A DNA stretch of 64,000 nt from Aquabacterium soli (GTDB taxonomy: Bacteria; Pseudomonadota; Gammaproteobacteria; Burkholderiales; Burkholderiaceae_C). Positions 16,179 to 26,160 of this stretch are shown here, in pieces. The DNA lies in contig NZ_RSED01000008.1 in assembly GCF_003933735.1 (NCBI RefSeq), forward strand, positions 62,001 through 126,000, read 5' to 3'. Below the pieces are notes generated by a model, which searched no databases, was not told the DNA's origin, and saw only the letters and a list, made by a program, of their open reading frames with translations. Position 1 is the first letter of the stretch; each line of letters opens with the position of its first letter. The translations under genes and the position numbers were made by a program.

Positions 16179-18326
16179 ATGATGAAATTCAAAGGAGTAT
16201 CGGCGGCCATTGTCGTTGGTCTCTCGCTGGTGGGTTTGTCCGAATCTGCGATGTCGCTGGGGTTCGGGCGCTCTATCAGCCGCGCCGTTTTGGGAGAGAC
16301 GCTCAGCCTGACCGTACCGCTTCATCTTGAAGCTGGCGAGGTCATCGCTGACGATTGTGTGGCCGCTGACGTTTATTTTGGGGATGACAAGCAGACTTCG
16401 CTGTCTGTGAAGGCATCCCTGCTGCCAGGCGATGGCCCGGAGCGCACCGTGCGTGTGGTGACCACCTCGCTCATCAATGAGCCCGTGGTGACGGTGTACC
16501 TGGGCGCTGGTTGCAAGGCGAAGATCACGCGCAAGTTCGTCGCGTTCGCCGATCCGCCTGGCATGGTCAATCTGCCTGATGGCGGGGCTGTTGGCGTACG
16601 CGGAGATGCATCCTCGGCAGCGCTGGACACGGCCTCCGTGCAGGGTGGTGGCGCTGGTGCGTCGGGTAGTGTTGAAGGCGCGAGGTCCTCATCCCGAACA
16701 GCCAAGTCGTCTGGTGCGCCCAAGGCAGCCCGTGCGCCTGTCAACCGCAAGGGCCCCAACAGCGCTGCCAACGCCGTGATCACCGAAGGAGCCTCAGGGG
16801 GCAGCGCCACGGTGCCGTTCAAGGTATCGCCCGACCACCGCTCGTCAACGCCGGCCAAGCCGGCGCTCAGCAAGGCTGCTCCCAAGGCCGAGACGGCACG
16901 CCTGGTGCTGGACCCGACTGAAGCCGACGCCCTGGTCATTCCCAACCTGCTGATGAGCTCTGCCATGGGCAGCCTGGCGGCCGACATCGACGCGCCCGAG
17001 GTGAAGGAGCGCCGGGCTGCGGCTGCGGCCCTGTGGGCTGCCATGAACTCGTCGCCCGAACAGCTGGCACGTGACCGGCAGCGCATGCAGGAGCTCGAGC
17101 AGCGCCTGGCGCGCCTGCAGCAGGAGTCCAGCGGTGCACAGAGCCGTGTGGCGGCCATGGAAGCACGCGTTCGCGAGGCCGAGGATCAACGCCTGCGCCA
17201 TCCGTTGGTCTATGCCCTGGTGGCCCTGATCGTATTGCTGGCCGCCGCGGTGGCCTGGCTGTTCTCACGTCAACGCCGCCAGCAGGCCGATGCGCCGACG
17301 ACCTGGTGGCAAGGCGAGCCCGGCGATGGTGGCGGCACTGGTTCTGCCGCGTCAGCCCCTGAGGCGCCGGCCATGGCCGAACCCGCGATGGCGCGCACTG
17401 CGGCCGAGTTCATGCCCAGGCGCGCGGTGCAGCCTTCAGCCGAGGCCGCGCCCGCTGTGGCCGAGCCGATAGCCACCCCTGTAGTCACGCCCACGGCGGT
17501 GGCTGCTGCGGCCGTGGCAGGTGGTTCGACCACCAACAGCCGCGCGCTGCTGATCAAGCCCGAGCCCCATGAAGCCCGCGAGATCACGGTCGAAGAGCTG
17601 ATCGACCTTGAGCAGCAGGCCGAGTTCTTCGTGGTGCTGGGTCAGGACGATGCCGCCATCGAATTGCTCGAAGGCCATGTGCACAACACAGCCGGCGCCA
17701 GCCCGCTGCCTTACCTGAAACTGCTGGAGATCTACCAGCGGCTGGACCGCCGTGACGATTACGAGCGGGTGCGTGGCACGTTCAACAGCCAGTTCAACGC
17801 CTACGCGCCCTCGTGGGAGTCAGATCTCCAGCAAGGCCATGCCCTGGAAGACTATCCCGGCGTGATCGACCGCCTGCAGTCCCTGTGGTCCTTGCCGGCC
17901 AAGGCGATGGACGTGCTCGAGGTGTCGCTCACGCGCGCCGATGGCAGCAGTGAAACCTTCGATCTGCCGGCCTACCGTGAACTGCTGTTCCTCTACGGCG
18001 TGGCGCGTGATCTGTCCGAACGTGAATCCAGTGAGCGCACCCCCGTCGATCTGCTGCTGCCGGTGCAATCATCTGATGCCGACGCGGATGGCGATGTCGA
18101 TGTGCCGACGATGCTGCAGCCCTTGATGGCCACCCGGCCCGTGAAGGCCTTGCCCGAGGTCACGCCAAGCCTGAGCCTGGACCTGTCGCTGGACGATCCG
18201 GTGCCCCCGGGATCCGATGGTGGCGCCTTGGTGGATTCGCATGAAGAAGCCCATGCCAGCAGCAAGCACTCAGGCGGCAACACCATCGATTTCGAGCACG
18301 TGGACCTGCCTCAGGACAAGCGCTGA
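16179..18326 (+). CDS. FimV-like polar/pilus assembly protein
   Basis: The 715-residue protein begins with a signal peptide (about residues 1-26), then a FimV-type N-terminal domain starting LGFGRSISRAVLGETLSL, a long Ala/Ser/Pro-rich linker, a coiled coil (about residues 285-345), one membrane helix (about 348-365), an acidic, Ala/Pro-rich cytoplasmic part and a C-terminal FimV/TPR-like segment around DLEQQAEFFVVLGQDDAAIELLEGH. FimV proteins organise type IV pili and polar complexes. I chose the ATG at 16179 because it starts the signal peptide; a TTG at 16158 is in frame. No LysM motif is obvious. It is divergent from the enoyl-CoA hydratase gene. Confidence 0.85.
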   Translation: MMKFKGVSAAIVVGLSLVGLSESAMSLGFGRSISRAVLGETLSLTVPLHLEAGEVIADDCVAADVYFGDDKQTSLSVKASLLPGDGPERTVRVVTTSLINEPVVTVYLGAGCKAKITRKFVAFADPPGMVNLPDGGAVGVRGDASSAALDTASVQGGGAGASGSVEGARSSSRTAKSSGAPKAARAPVNRKGPNSAANAVITEGASGGSATVPFKVSPDHRSSTPAKPALSKAAPKAETARLVLDPTEADALVIPNLLMSSAMGSLAADIDAPEVKERRAAAAALWAAMNSSPEQLARDRQRMQELEQRLARLQQESSGAQSRVAAMEARVREAEDQRLRHPLVYALVALIVLLAAAVAWLFSRQRRQQADAPTTWWQGEPGDGGGTGSAASAPEAPAMAEPAMARTAAEFMPRRAVQPSAEAAPAVAEPIATPVVTPTAVAAAAVAGGSTTNSRALLIKPEPHEAREITVEELIDLEQQAEFFVVLGQDDAAIELLEGHVHNTAGASPLPYLKLLEIYQRLDRRDDYERVRGTFNSQFNAYAPSWESDLQQGHALEDYPGVIDRLQSLWSLPAKAMDVLEVSLTRADGSSETFDLPAYRELLFLYGVARDLSERESSERTPVDLLLPVQSSDADADGDVDVPTMLQPLMATRPVKALPEVTPSLSLDLSLDDPVPPGSDGGALVDSHEEAHASSKHSGGNTIDFEHVDLPQDKR

Positions 18327-18350
18327 CCGAATCGGTGCTTGCTCAGTGGC

Positions 18351-19340
18351 TCACAGACCCTGATCACTGTCGGTGGTCTGTGCGCCAGGCCCGGTGGTGC
18401 TGTTGCCGGCCCCTTGCAGGGCCTGCAGGATCAGTTGCTTGGTGAGCCGTTCCGACAGCAGTTCGGTGAAGGTCAGCACGAACTGGCGCAGGTAGCTGCC
18501 GCGCTTGAAGGCGATGCGCGCCACGTTGCTGCCGAACAGGTGGCCCACGGGGCGCCAGGTCAGCTCGCCACCTTGGGCGAACAGGGGGTCGTCCTTCACC
18601 ACCATGTCGGCCACCAGGCCGATGCCCAGTCCCAGCTTGGTGTAGGTCTTGATGATGTCGGCATCGATGGCCTCTAGCACCACATGGGGTGTCAGGTTGC
18701 GCTGCGCAAAGGCCTTGTCGATGCGCGAACGGCCCGCGAAAGACGGCTGGTAGCTGATCAGGGGCTCTGCAGCCAGTTGCTCCAGCGTCAGGCGGGGCAC
18801 CTCGGCCAGCGGGTGGTCGTGGCGCATCAGTGCCACGTGCTGCCATTCGTACAGGGGCAGCGTGACCAGCTCGTCGTAATTGGCCAGTGATTCCGTGGCA
18901 AGGCCCACGTCGGCCACATCGTCCAGCACCATGCGGGCCACCTGCTCGGGGGTGCCCTGGTGCAGGCTGATCGACACCTTCGGGAAGCGCTTGCGCAGCG
19001 CCGCCACGGGTTCGGGCAGCGCATAGCGTGCCTGCGTGTGCGTGGTGGCGATCGACAGGGTGCCGGCATCCTGCAAGGCGTATTCGGCGCCGATGCGCTT
19101 GAGGTTGCTCACCTCGCGCAGGATCACGTCGATGGCCTGCAGCACCTTGTCACCTGGCTCGGTGATGCGCTTGAGGCGCTTGCCGTGCCGCACGAAGATG
19201 TCCACCCCCAACTCTTCTTCCAGCTCCAGGATGGCCTTGGAGATGCCGGGCTGCGAGGTGTGCAGGGCCTTGGCCGTTTCGGTGAGGTTGAGGTTGCGGC
19301 GGGCGGCCTCCCACACGAAGCGGAACTGGTGCAGGTTCAT
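18351..19340 (-). CDS. LysR-family regulator of the CysB/Cbl type
   Basis: The 329-residue protein has an N-terminal winged helix with LTETAKALHTSQPGISKAI and the diagnostic CysB/Cbl start MNLHQFRFVWEAARR, followed by a two-lobed ligand domain containing ATTHTQARYALP, the strong CysB signature that binds sulfate-related ligands or N-acetylserine. It should control sulfur assimilation or sulfonate use. Its ATG overlaps the stop of cbiX (ATGA), so both are translated from one transcript. The last 25 residues are low-complexity and not conserved in the family as I know it. Confidence 0.9.
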   Translation of the reverse strand: MNLHQFRFVWEAARRNLNLTETAKALHTSQPGISKAILELEEELGVDIFVRHGKRLKRITEPGDKVLQAIDVILREVSNLKRIGAEYALQDAGTLSIATTHTQARYALPEPVAALRKRFPKVSISLHQGTPEQVARMVLDDVADVGLATESLANYDELVTLPLYEWQHVALMRHDHPLAEVPRLTLEQLAAEPLISYQPSFAGRSRIDKAFAQRNLTPHVVLEAIDADIIKTYTKLGLGIGLVADMVVKDDPLFAQGGELTWRPVGHLFGSNVARIAFKRGSYLRQFVLTFTELLSERLTKQLILQALQGAGNSTTGPGAQTTDSDQGL

Positions 19341-19744
19341 GCGGCGTCGCCTCCCGCCCCGGGTTGTTCGCGGGGGTGTGCCAGTTGCCAGGCGGCATCG
19401 GCCAGGGCGCGCACGAGGGTGTCGGTCTCGCCCACGGCCGGCGCCAGGCGCCAGGTGGTGCCGGGGTGCCGCAGGCGGATCTGGTCCATCAGCGCTGGCA
19501 GATCCTTGCGCACATGCCCGCCCGCGCCCAGGAACAGCGGCACCACGGTGACCTGGTCGCAGCCTTGGCGGGCCAGTTGCTCGCCGGCCTGCAGCAGCGT
19601 GGGGCTCATGAACTCCAGGAAGGCCAGCACCACCGGGGTGTCAGGCCCGTGCTGGGCGGTGATGTGATCCCGCGCCTGTTCGAACGGGCGGGCCCAGGCC
19701 GCATCACGGGCCCCATGGGCGAAGAGCAGCAGGCCGTGTGACAT
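19337..19744 (-). CDS. cbiX: short CbiX-type sirohydrochlorin chelatase
   Basis: The 135-residue protein belongs to the short CbiX/SirB group that inserts Co or Fe into sirohydrochlorin. Visible features are LLFAHGARD with the first conserved His at about residue 10 and FLGAGGHVRKDLP with the second, metal-binding His. Coupling to a CysB-like regulator through an ATGA overlap suggests a role in siroheme for sulfite or nitrite reductase, but this is inferred from context only. Confidence 0.88.
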   Translation of the reverse strand: MSHGLLLFAHGARDAAWARPFEQARDHITAQHGPDTPVVLAFLEFMSPTLLQAGEQLARQGCDQVTVVPLFLGAGGHVRKDLPALMDQIRLRHPGTTWRLAPAVGETDTLVRALADAAWQLAHPREQPGAGGDAA

Positions 19745-19759
19745 GAGGATCTTTCAGGT

Positions 19760-20923
19760 TCAGCGGTTGCGTACCAACCAGACAAAGGCCGACAGCGACA
19801 GCAGCAAGTAGGCGATGCTGGGGGCCGAGGCGGCCAGCCAGGGCTGCCACTGGTGCAGCAGGCCCAGGTGGCTGGTGATGTGGTTGACCAGCACGAAGCT
19901 GATGCCCAGCATCACGCCGCCGAAGACCTTCAGGTTCATGCCGCCGCTGCGCGATTGCAGGTAGGCGAAGGGCAGGGCCAGGGCCACCATCACCAGGCAG
20001 GTCAAGGGGGAGAAGGCTTTTTTCCAGAACTGCAGCTCGTACTTCTGGGCGGCCTGCGCATTGCGCGCCAGGTGGTGGGTGTAGCGCCACAGGGCGGAGG
20101 TGGACATGGTGTCGATGGGCAGCACCGAGGCGGCCACCACCTGCGGCGTCATCTGGCTGACCCAGTCCAGCTTGTCCAGACGTTGCTCGGTCACCAGCGA
20201 CTGGCCGGTGGTTTCCTGTTCGGGCGTGACCTTGGCGGCCGATGCCCAGCGCGTGTCCGTCACGCCGCGCAAGGCCCATAGAGAGGCGCCGCCCGAGCCC
20301 TGCATGGCATGGGATATATCCGCATCTTGGGCGGTGATGCGGCGCACCATCCGACCCTGTCCGTCGAACTCGAAGATGCGCACGTTCTTGAAATGCGACT
20401 CGCCCGTGGCCGAGCCCACGTTGACGGTGAGCTGGTGTCCCTCAGGCGTGTCGGGCCCCGCGCTCTCGCGCAACCAGGCGCCACCCTTGCCCAGGTTCAG
20501 GGCCTGCCCCTTGCGGAAATCAGACGAGTTCAGCGAGGTCATCTGCTGGGTCCAGGGGGCGACGAAATCGCCGATGGCGAAGAGCATCACCGCGCTGCCC
20601 ACACCCAGCGCGGCCAGCAGGGTCAGTGCACGCGCCGGGCCCAGGCCGCTGGTTCGCAGGATGGTGTATTCGGAGCTTTGCGCCAGTTGCGACAGCGCCA
20701 TGATCGTGCCGATCAGCAGTGTGATCGGGAACACGTCGTACACATGGCCGGGCAGGGCCAGGATGCATGTCCACAGCGCATCTGTCAGGGTATAGCCGTT
20801 GCGGCCGATGTCCTGCAGCTCGTCGACCAGGTCGATGAAGAAGAACAGGGCGAGGAAGGCCAGGGTGACGAAGAGCACCGATGACAGGATCTGCCGGTAG
20901 AGCAGGCGGCGGACGGTTTTCAT
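19760..20923 (-). CDS. lptG: LPS export permease LptG
   Basis: The 387-residue inner-membrane protein of the LptB2FG transporter has the [12 protein letters not shown] start, N-terminal helices, the conserved QSSEYTILRTSGLGP coupling-helix stretch, a large periplasmic beta-jellyroll (about residues 120-275) and three C-terminal membrane helices with LPFAYLQSRSGGMNLKVFGG. Together with LptF it extracts lipopolysaccharide from the inner membrane. Its ATG overlaps the lptF stop (ATGA at 20920-20923). Confidence 0.95.
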   Translation of the reverse strand: MKTVRRLLYRQILSSVLFVTLAFLALFFFIDLVDELQDIGRNGYTLTDALWTCILALPGHVYDVFPITLLIGTIMALSQLAQSSEYTILRTSGLGPARALTLLAALGVGSAVMLFAIGDFVAPWTQQMTSLNSSDFRKGQALNLGKGGAWLRESAGPDTPEGHQLTVNVGSATGESHFKNVRIFEFDGQGRMVRRITAQDADISHAMQGSGGASLWALRGVTDTRWASAAKVTPEQETTGQSLVTEQRLDKLDWVSQMTPQVVAASVLPIDTMSTSALWRYTHHLARNAQAAQKYELQFWKKAFSPLTCLVMVALALPFAYLQSRSGGMNLKVFGGVMLGISFVLVNHITSHLGLLHQWQPWLAASAPSIAYLLLSLSAFVWLVRNR

Positions 20924-22044
20924 GAGGCGGCTCCTTGCGGCGCGGGCAGGGCGCTGCCACTGTCCTTGTCGCCATCACCGGCCTTGCGCCAGGCGCCGTC
21001 GCGCCACCACAGCGTGAGCAACGCGGCCACGGTGATCACGCCGTGGATGCCGAACAGGCCTGCGCTGTCGCTCAGCTTGCCAGAGGTGACCCAGGCCTGG
21101 CTGAGCGTGAGCACGTTGTAGTAGGCCACAAACACCAGCAGGGCCCATACCATGCTCCAGGCATTGCCGCGGCGCACCTGGGTGTTGACGGAGGCCAGCG
21201 CGATCAGCACCAGGTTGCCGGCGGACCACAGGCTGCCCAGGCGCCACACCAGTTCTGCCCGCATCTTGCGGTTGCTGGCGTTGAACAGATCCAGGGTGGG
21301 GGTGCCGCGTGCGCCCAGTTCTCCTGCGGCGCCCACGGGGGCATCGCCGACCAGGATCCGGGCCTGCTGGAAGCGGGAGCGGGTTTTTTCGCCGGTGGAG
21401 AGCTTGGTCTCGACGCGTTCGCCCTGGCGCAGGTTCAGGTAGCGCTGCGCGCCGATGGTCTCGATCTGGCCTTCGCGGGCGCTGACCACGGCCTCGATGT
21501 CGCCTTCGGTGAGCACGATGAACACGTTCTTGCCCGTGCTCTCGCCGTCGCTATGGCTGTCGATGAAGAACACGCGGTGGCCGTCAGCCGAGCTCTGGAA
21601 CTGGCCTGGCGCCACGCGTGAGATGTCGGAGCGGCGCTCGAAGCGGTCTTTGAGCACCTGGGTCTGCTGCTGGCCCCAGGGGCGCGCCACCAGCAACAGC
21701 AGGGCCAGGGCCACCAGCACGGGCCAGGCCATCTGCCAGATCGGCTTGAGCAGGCGCGCCAGGCGCACCCCGCTGGCCTGCCACACCACCATCTCGCTGT
21801 CGCGGTGCAGGCGGGCCAGCAAGGCGACCACGGACACGAACAGCGCCAGGCTGATCAGGGTGGGCATCTGGCCGATCATGGTGTAGCCCAGCAGCAGGCT
21901 GACGTCGGCCAGGGCCACGCTGCCCTTGGCCGCCTGGCCCAGCACGCGGATCAGCACCATGGTCAGCACCACGGTCAGCAGCACCACCAGCGTCCCGACA
22001 AAGCCACGCCAGAGTTCTCGGCGGAGAGAGGAATCGAATAACAT
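20920..22044 (-). CDS. lptF: LPS export permease LptF
   Basis: The 374-residue partner of LptG has the LptF/G plan: [15 protein letters not shown] start, N-terminal helices, a [22 protein letters not shown] coupling-helix segment, a periplasmic beta domain and C-terminal helices. The C-terminal 20 residues are polar. It is divergent from pepA with only 28 bp between the starts, so their promoters overlap each other's coding or leader sequence. This lptF/pepA arrangement is widespread in proteobacteria. Confidence 0.95.
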   Translation of the reverse strand: MLFDSSLRRELWRGFVGTLVVLLTVVLTMVLIRVLGQAAKGSVALADVSLLLGYTMIGQMPTLISLALFVSVVALLARLHRDSEMVVWQASGVRLARLLKPIWQMAWPVLVALALLLLVARPWGQQQTQVLKDRFERRSDISRVAPGQFQSSADGHRVFFIDSHSDGESTGKNVFIVLTEGDIEAVVSAREGQIETIGAQRYLNLRQGERVETKLSTGEKTRSRFQQARILVGDAPVGAAGELGARGTPTLDLFNASNRKMRAELVWRLGSLWSAGNLVLIALASVNTQVRRGNAWSMVWALLVFVAYYNVLTLSQAWVTSGKLSDSAGLFGIHGVITVAALLTLWWRDGAWRKAGDGDKDSGSALPAPQGAAS

Positions 22045-22072
22045 CAGTCAGATCAAACTCAATCCGTCCATT

Positions 22073-23635
22073 ATGGACGTGGCAAGCATGGACTATCGCA
22101 ACGTCGCGGGCACGGGCCCTGAACTCGCAGGTTTTTCAGCGGATGTGCTGCTGGTGGTGCTCACCCCCGAAGCACCGCGCACGGGGTGCCAGCCACTGGA
22201 CGCGCTGGTGTCCGAGGCCCTGGCCGCGGGCGACCTGGAGCTCAAGGATGGGCAGACCTTGTACGTGCACCGTCCGGCGGGCCTGAAGGCGCTGCGTCTG
22301 GCCGTGGCCGTGGCCGGTGGCGACACGCCGCGCCAGTTCAAATCCGCCGTGGCGCGCCTGGCAGGCCATGCCAAGGGTGCCCGCCTGGCGCATGCCGGCG
22401 TGGCCGTGGCACAGGGGCTGGCCGTGACGGCCGCCCATGCCGAGGCCCTGGCCGCCGCGCTGGCCGATGCCACCTATGTCTACAGTCTGAGCAAACCCTC
22501 CGCACCCAAGCCGGCCGGGCTCAAGAAGGTGTCGCTGATCACCTCGGCCGCCGATGCGCCGGGTGCCCGCGAAGGCCTGGCCCGTGGGCAGGCCCTGGCC
22601 GCCGGCAGCACGCTGGCCCGTGAACTGGGCAACCGCCCGGGCAACTACTGCACCCCCACGTCGCTGGCCAACGAGGCGCGCCAACTGGGCAAGGCCTACA
22701 AGCATCTCAAGGTCGAGGTGCTCGACCGCGCCGCCATCGAAAAGATCGGCATGGGCTCTTTTCTGTCCGTGGCCAAGGGCTCGGCCGAGCCCCCGCGCTT
22801 CATCGTGCTGCGCTATGAAGGCGCGGGCAAGGACCAGGCCCCCGTGGTGCTGGTGGGCAAGGGCATCACCTTCGACACGGGCGGCATCTCCATCAAGCCC
22901 GCGGGCGACATGGACGAGATGAAGTTCGACATGGGCGGCGCGGCCAGCGTGCTGGGCACCTTCCGTGCCGTGGCCGAGCTCCGCCCCAAGGTCAACCTGA
23001 TCGGCCTGGTGCCCACCTGCGAGAACATGCCCAGCGGCACGGCCACCAAGCCGGGCGACGTGGTTACCAGCCTGTCGGGCCAGACCATCGAGGTGCTCAA
23101 CACCGACGCCGAAGGCCGTTTGATCCTGTGCGATGCACTGACCTATGCCGAGCGCTTCAAGCCTGCTGTGGTGGTGGACATCGCCACGCTGACCGGCGCC
23201 TGCGTGATCGCCCTAGGCCACATCCACAGCGGCCTGTTCTCAGCCGATGATGAACTGGCCGATGCGCTGGAGCAGGCTGGCAAGGCCTCCGGGGACACCG
23301 CCTGGCGCATGCCGCTGGACGACGAGTACGGTGAGTCGCTCAAGAGCAACTTCGCCGACATGGGCAACGTGGGCGGCCGCGCGGGCGGCGCCATCACGGC
23401 GGCCGTGTTCCTGGGCAAGTTCACCAAGGCCTACCGCTGGGCCCACCTGGACATCGCGGGCACCGCCTGGAAATCCGGTGGTGCCAAGGGCGGCACGGGC
23501 CGGCCTGTGCCTTTGCTGACGCACTTCGTGCTGTCGCAGCAGGGCAAGGGCGCGCTGGCACCCAAGGCCGTGACCAAGGCTGCCAACAAGCCTGCCGCGC
23601 GCAAGACGGTGGCCCGCCGCGCTGCCAAGGCCTGA
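22073..23635 (+). CDS. pepA: leucyl aminopeptidase (cytosol aminopeptidase, M17)
   Basis: The 520-residue M17 metallopeptidase has the metal-binding and catalytic stretches [24 protein letters not shown] and the family signature NTDAEGRL, all in the C-terminal catalytic half. It removes N-terminal residues from peptides and, in E. coli, also binds DNA at cer/carAB sites. The C-terminus carries an Ala/Lys/Arg-rich tail of about 30 residues beyond the catalytic domain ([14 protein letters not shown]-like), reminiscent of histone-like tails. The start ATG at 22073 is a choice between two close ATGs (also 22088); upstream open frame overlaps lptF and is rejected. Confidence 0.94.
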   Translation: MDVASMDYRNVAGTGPELAGFSADVLLVVLTPEAPRTGCQPLDALVSEALAAGDLELKDGQTLYVHRPAGLKALRLAVAVAGGDTPRQFKSAVARLAGHAKGARLAHAGVAVAQGLAVTAAHAEALAAALADATYVYSLSKPSAPKPAGLKKVSLITSAADAPGAREGLARGQALAAGSTLARELGNRPGNYCTPTSLANEARQLGKAYKHLKVEVLDRAAIEKIGMGSFLSVAKGSAEPPRFIVLRYEGAGKDQAPVVLVGKGITFDTGGISIKPAGDMDEMKFDMGGAASVLGTFRAVAELRPKVNLIGLVPTCENMPSGTATKPGDVVTSLSGQTIEVLNTDAEGRLILCDALTYAERFKPAVVVDIATLTGACVIALGHIHSGLFSADDELADALEQAGKASGDTAWRMPLDDEYGESLKSNFADMGNVGGRAGGAITAAVFLGKFTKAYRWAHLDIAGTAWKSGGAKGGTGRPVPLLTHFVLSQQGKGALAPKAVTKAANKPAARKTVARRAAKA

Positions 23636-23656
23636 GCACGCTGACCGCCGACCACG

Positions 23657-24091
23657 ATGAAGCAGGTGGATTTTCATCACGGCATGGGCGACAAGCTGGT
23701 CTATGCTTGCCGCTTGTTGCGCAAGGCCTACCGCAGCGGCGCCAGCCTGGTCGTCACGGCCGACATGGCCACGCTGCGCCAGCTGGACCGCCAGCTGTGG
23801 GTGTTCGATGAGCAGGAGTTCCTGCCGCATGTGTGCACCAGCGCTGGTCAGGCCTGGCCGCCGCGCTGGAAGGACACGCCCGTGTGGCTGACCGATGCCC
23901 CCGAGCAGGCGCCCGAGGGGCGCCAGGTGCTGATCAACCTGGGCCGCACCCTGCCAGCGGGCATCGAGCGTTACGAGCGCTTCTTCGACGTGGTGTCGAC
24001 CGAGCCTGACGACCGCCAATTGGGGCGCCAGCGCTGGCGCCAATACGAGTCCATGGGCTGGACGGTCAAGGCGCATCTGGCGCAGGAATGA
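23657..24091 (+). CDS. holC: DNA polymerase III subunit chi
   Basis: The 144-residue protein matches HolC: MKQVDFHHG start, the KLVYACRLLRKAYRSGA helix, the LWVFDEQEFLPHV block and the VLINLGRTLP strand. Chi links the clamp loader to SSB. It follows pepA by 21 bp, as in most beta- and gammaproteobacteria, and overlaps the next gene by ATGA. Confidence 0.94.
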   Translation: MKQVDFHHGMGDKLVYACRLLRKAYRSGASLVVTADMATLRQLDRQLWVFDEQEFLPHVCTSAGQAWPPRWKDTPVWLTDAPEQAPEGRQVLINLGRTLPAGIERYERFFDVVSTEPDDRQLGRQRWRQYESMGWTVKAHLAQE

Positions 24092-24702
24092 GCAACATGA
24101 ACCCGCCGCCGCGCCCAGCCCCATCGCACGTGCCCACGCTCACCGAGGTGATCGAGTTGCCCTCGGAGTTGCCGTCAGAGCGGGTGGCGGAAGAGGGCGC
24201 TGCCGTGCCCCAGGCGTTTGTTCAAGACACGCCTGTCACTGTTCCGCCACCCAACACACCGCCGCCGCAGCCAGCCGTGGCGGCGCCTTTGGGCGGCACG
24301 CCTGCACCGGTGCACGTGCCTGTGGTGCCCACGCCATCGGCCTGGCCTGAACCAGCCCCGCCTGTCAGCGTGCCTGCCGTGCCTGTGGCGATTCCGCCGT
24401 TGGCGGCCGCACCCTCACCGCAGATGCCTGCGTCGCTTCCCTTGGTGACTCCGCCGGCGCTGCCCCCCCGCGCAAGCAGTGGTGTCGATGAAGCGGCCAT
24501 GGCGCAGCGCGTGCTGACCGAGGTGCAGCGCCAGATCGACGGCATGCTGGAATACCGCCTGCGCGAAGCCCTGACGCCCATCCTGGCACGCACCTCCGAA
24601 GCGCTGGTGCGCGAGTTGCGTCAGGAGCTGTCCAAGACCATGCGCGACGTCGTATCGCGGGCCGTGGCCCAAGAGGTGGCGCGCCAGCGCACCCGCCCTT
24701 GA
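24088..24702 (+). CDS. proline-rich protein of unknown function with a helical C-terminus
   Basis: The 204-residue protein is Pro/Ala/Val-rich for about the first 125 residues and then forms a charged amphipathic helical region (EAAMAQRVLTEVQRQIDGML, later LRQELSKTMRDVVSRAVAQE). No catalytic motif or signal peptide is seen. Its ATG overlaps the holC stop, so it is translationally coupled. The C-terminal part could be a dimerisation or protein-binding segment; I do not recognise the family. Confidence 0.7.
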   Translation: MSNMNPPPRPAPSHVPTLTEVIELPSELPSERVAEEGAAVPQAFVQDTPVTVPPPNTPPPQPAVAAPLGGTPAPVHVPVVPTPSAWPEPAPPVSVPAVPVAIPPLAAAPSPQMPASLPLVTPPALPPRASSGVDEAAMAQRVLTEVQRQIDGMLEYRLREALTPILARTSEALVRELRQELSKTMRDVVSRAVAQEVARQRTRP

Positions 24703-24746
24703 GGGTCGTTTCACTTTCTTTTGACACAAGCAAGAGGCAGACAGAC

Positions 24747-25886
24747 ATGAAAGCGATCTTCCCGACCCTGGTGCCCGTGGGCCTGGCCCTGGCCGCCGCA
24801 GCCGCCACCCTGCCTGCACAGGCCCAGCAGGTGGTGCGCATCGGACACGTGGGCCCGGTGTCCGGCCCGCAGGCGCACTATGGCCGCGACAACGAGAACG
24901 GCGCCCGCATGGCCGTGGACGAGCTCAACGCGCAGGGCGTGACCATCGCCGGCAAGAAGCTGCGCTTCGAGCTGGTGGCAGAAGACGACGCGGCCGATCC
25001 AAAGCAGGGCACGGCCGCTGCGCAGAAGCTGTGCGATGCCAAGGTCAACGGCGTGGTCGGCCACCTCAATTCAGGCACGACGCTGCCTGCGTCGAAGATC
25101 TACAACGGCTGCGGCCTGCCGATGATCTCGCCCTCGGCCACCAACCCGCAGCTCACCGCGCTGGGCTACAAGAGCGTGTACCGCCTGCTCGCCAATGACA
25201 ACGCCCTTGGCGCCGGCCTGGCGGAGCACGCCTTCAAGGTGCTCAAGCTCAAGAAGGTGGCCGTGATCGATGACCGCACGGCCTATGGCCAGGGCGTGGC
25301 CGAGGTGTTCAAGAACACGGCCCGCAAGCTGGGCATGGAGGTGGTGAGCGAGCAGTACACCAACGACCGCGCCGTGGATTTCACGGCCATCCTCACCGCC
25401 ATCAAGAGCAAGAAGCCCGATGGCATCTTCTTTGGCGGCATGGACCCGCAGGCCGGACCGATGCTGCGCCAGATGCAGCAGCTGGGCCTGACCAAGGCCT
25501 ACCTGTTCGGCGGCGATGGCATCTGTACCGAGAAGCTGGCGGATCTGGCCAGTGGTGCGCGCACGCTGAGCAATGTGGTGTGCGCCATCGGTGGCCTGGC
25601 CATCGACAAGCTGCCGGGCGGGCTGGAATGGCGCAAACGCTACGACGCCAAGTTCCCCAAGCAGTTTCAGGTGTACTCGCCCTACACGTACGACGCCACC
25701 ATGGTGCTGGTGGATGCGATGAAGCGGGCCAACTCGACCGACCCGAAGGTGTACGCAGCCAAGATTGCCCAGACCGATTACCAGGGCGTGACCGCCAAGG
25801 TGCAGTTCGAGCCCAATGGCGAGCTGAAGAACCCGGCCATGTCGTTGTACACGTACAAGGATGGCAAGCGCATCAACGCCAATTGA
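24747..25886 (+). CDS. branched-chain amino-acid ABC transporter substrate-binding protein
   Basis: The 379-residue protein has a signal peptide ending at about residue 26 (AQA/QQ) and a type I periplasmic-binding fold: VVRIGHVGPVSGPQAHYGRDNENGARMAVDELNAQG, later LNSGTTLPASKIYNGCGLPMISPSATNP and VAVIDDRTAYGQG. This is the LivK/LivJ group. AGAGG lies 10 bases before the ATG. No permease or ATPase genes follow: a tRNA-Ser comes next, so it is an orphan binding protein whose partner is elsewhere. Ligand specificity is not determined. Confidence 0.92.
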   Translation: MKAIFPTLVPVGLALAAAAATLPAQAQQVVRIGHVGPVSGPQAHYGRDNENGARMAVDELNAQGVTIAGKKLRFELVAEDDAADPKQGTAAAQKLCDAKVNGVVGHLNSGTTLPASKIYNGCGLPMISPSATNPQLTALGYKSVYRLLANDNALGAGLAEHAFKVLKLKKVAVIDDRTAYGQGVAEVFKNTARKLGMEVVSEQYTNDRAVDFTAILTAIKSKKPDGIFFGGMDPQAGPMLRQMQQLGLTKAYLFGGDGICTEKLADLASGARTLSNVVCAIGGLAIDKLPGGLEWRKRYDAKFPKQFQVYSPYTYDATMVLVDAMKRANSTDPKVYAAKIAQTDYQGVTAKVQFEPNGELKNPAMSLYTYKDGKRINAN

Positions 25887-25918
25887 GCGTTAAAAGCCTG
25901 CTACAATGGAGGGCTTCC

Positions 25919-26009
<91 letters not shown>

Positions 26010-26053
26010 GAACTAGGTTTCATGGCGTCTCACTGAGACTCAAAAACCACGCG

Positions 26054-26079
26054 AAAGCCCCGTCAATACGGGGCTTTTT
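26054..26079 (+). terminator. terminator after tRNA-Ser
   Basis: AAAGCCCCG (26054-26062) pairs with CGGGGCTTT (26069-26077) and is followed by T residues. It ends tRNA-Ser transcription before the integrase. Confidence 0.85.
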
Positions 26080-26120
26080 GCGTTTTGGCGTCCCATACGG
26101 TTTCTTGACAGCCCAATTCC

Positions 26121-26148
26121 TTGGGGGTACGGTTAGGGGTACGGATTC
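26121..26148 (+). repeat. island-end direct repeat, left copy
   Basis: This 28-bp stretch contains two GGGGTACGG-type units and ends ATTC just before the integrase ribosome-binding site. Its counterpart at 34559-34586 differs at five positions. Repeated G-rich GGGGTA units of this kind are seen near P4-type integrases and may be arm-type integrase binding sites (inference). Confidence 0.6.
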
Positions 26149-26160
26149 CAGGAGGTTTCC

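Noticed and set aside
21926-22072. Upstream extension of pepA to a start at 21926
   Set aside because: It overlaps the lptF start region and has non-PepA sequence; the ATG at 22073 begins the usual length.
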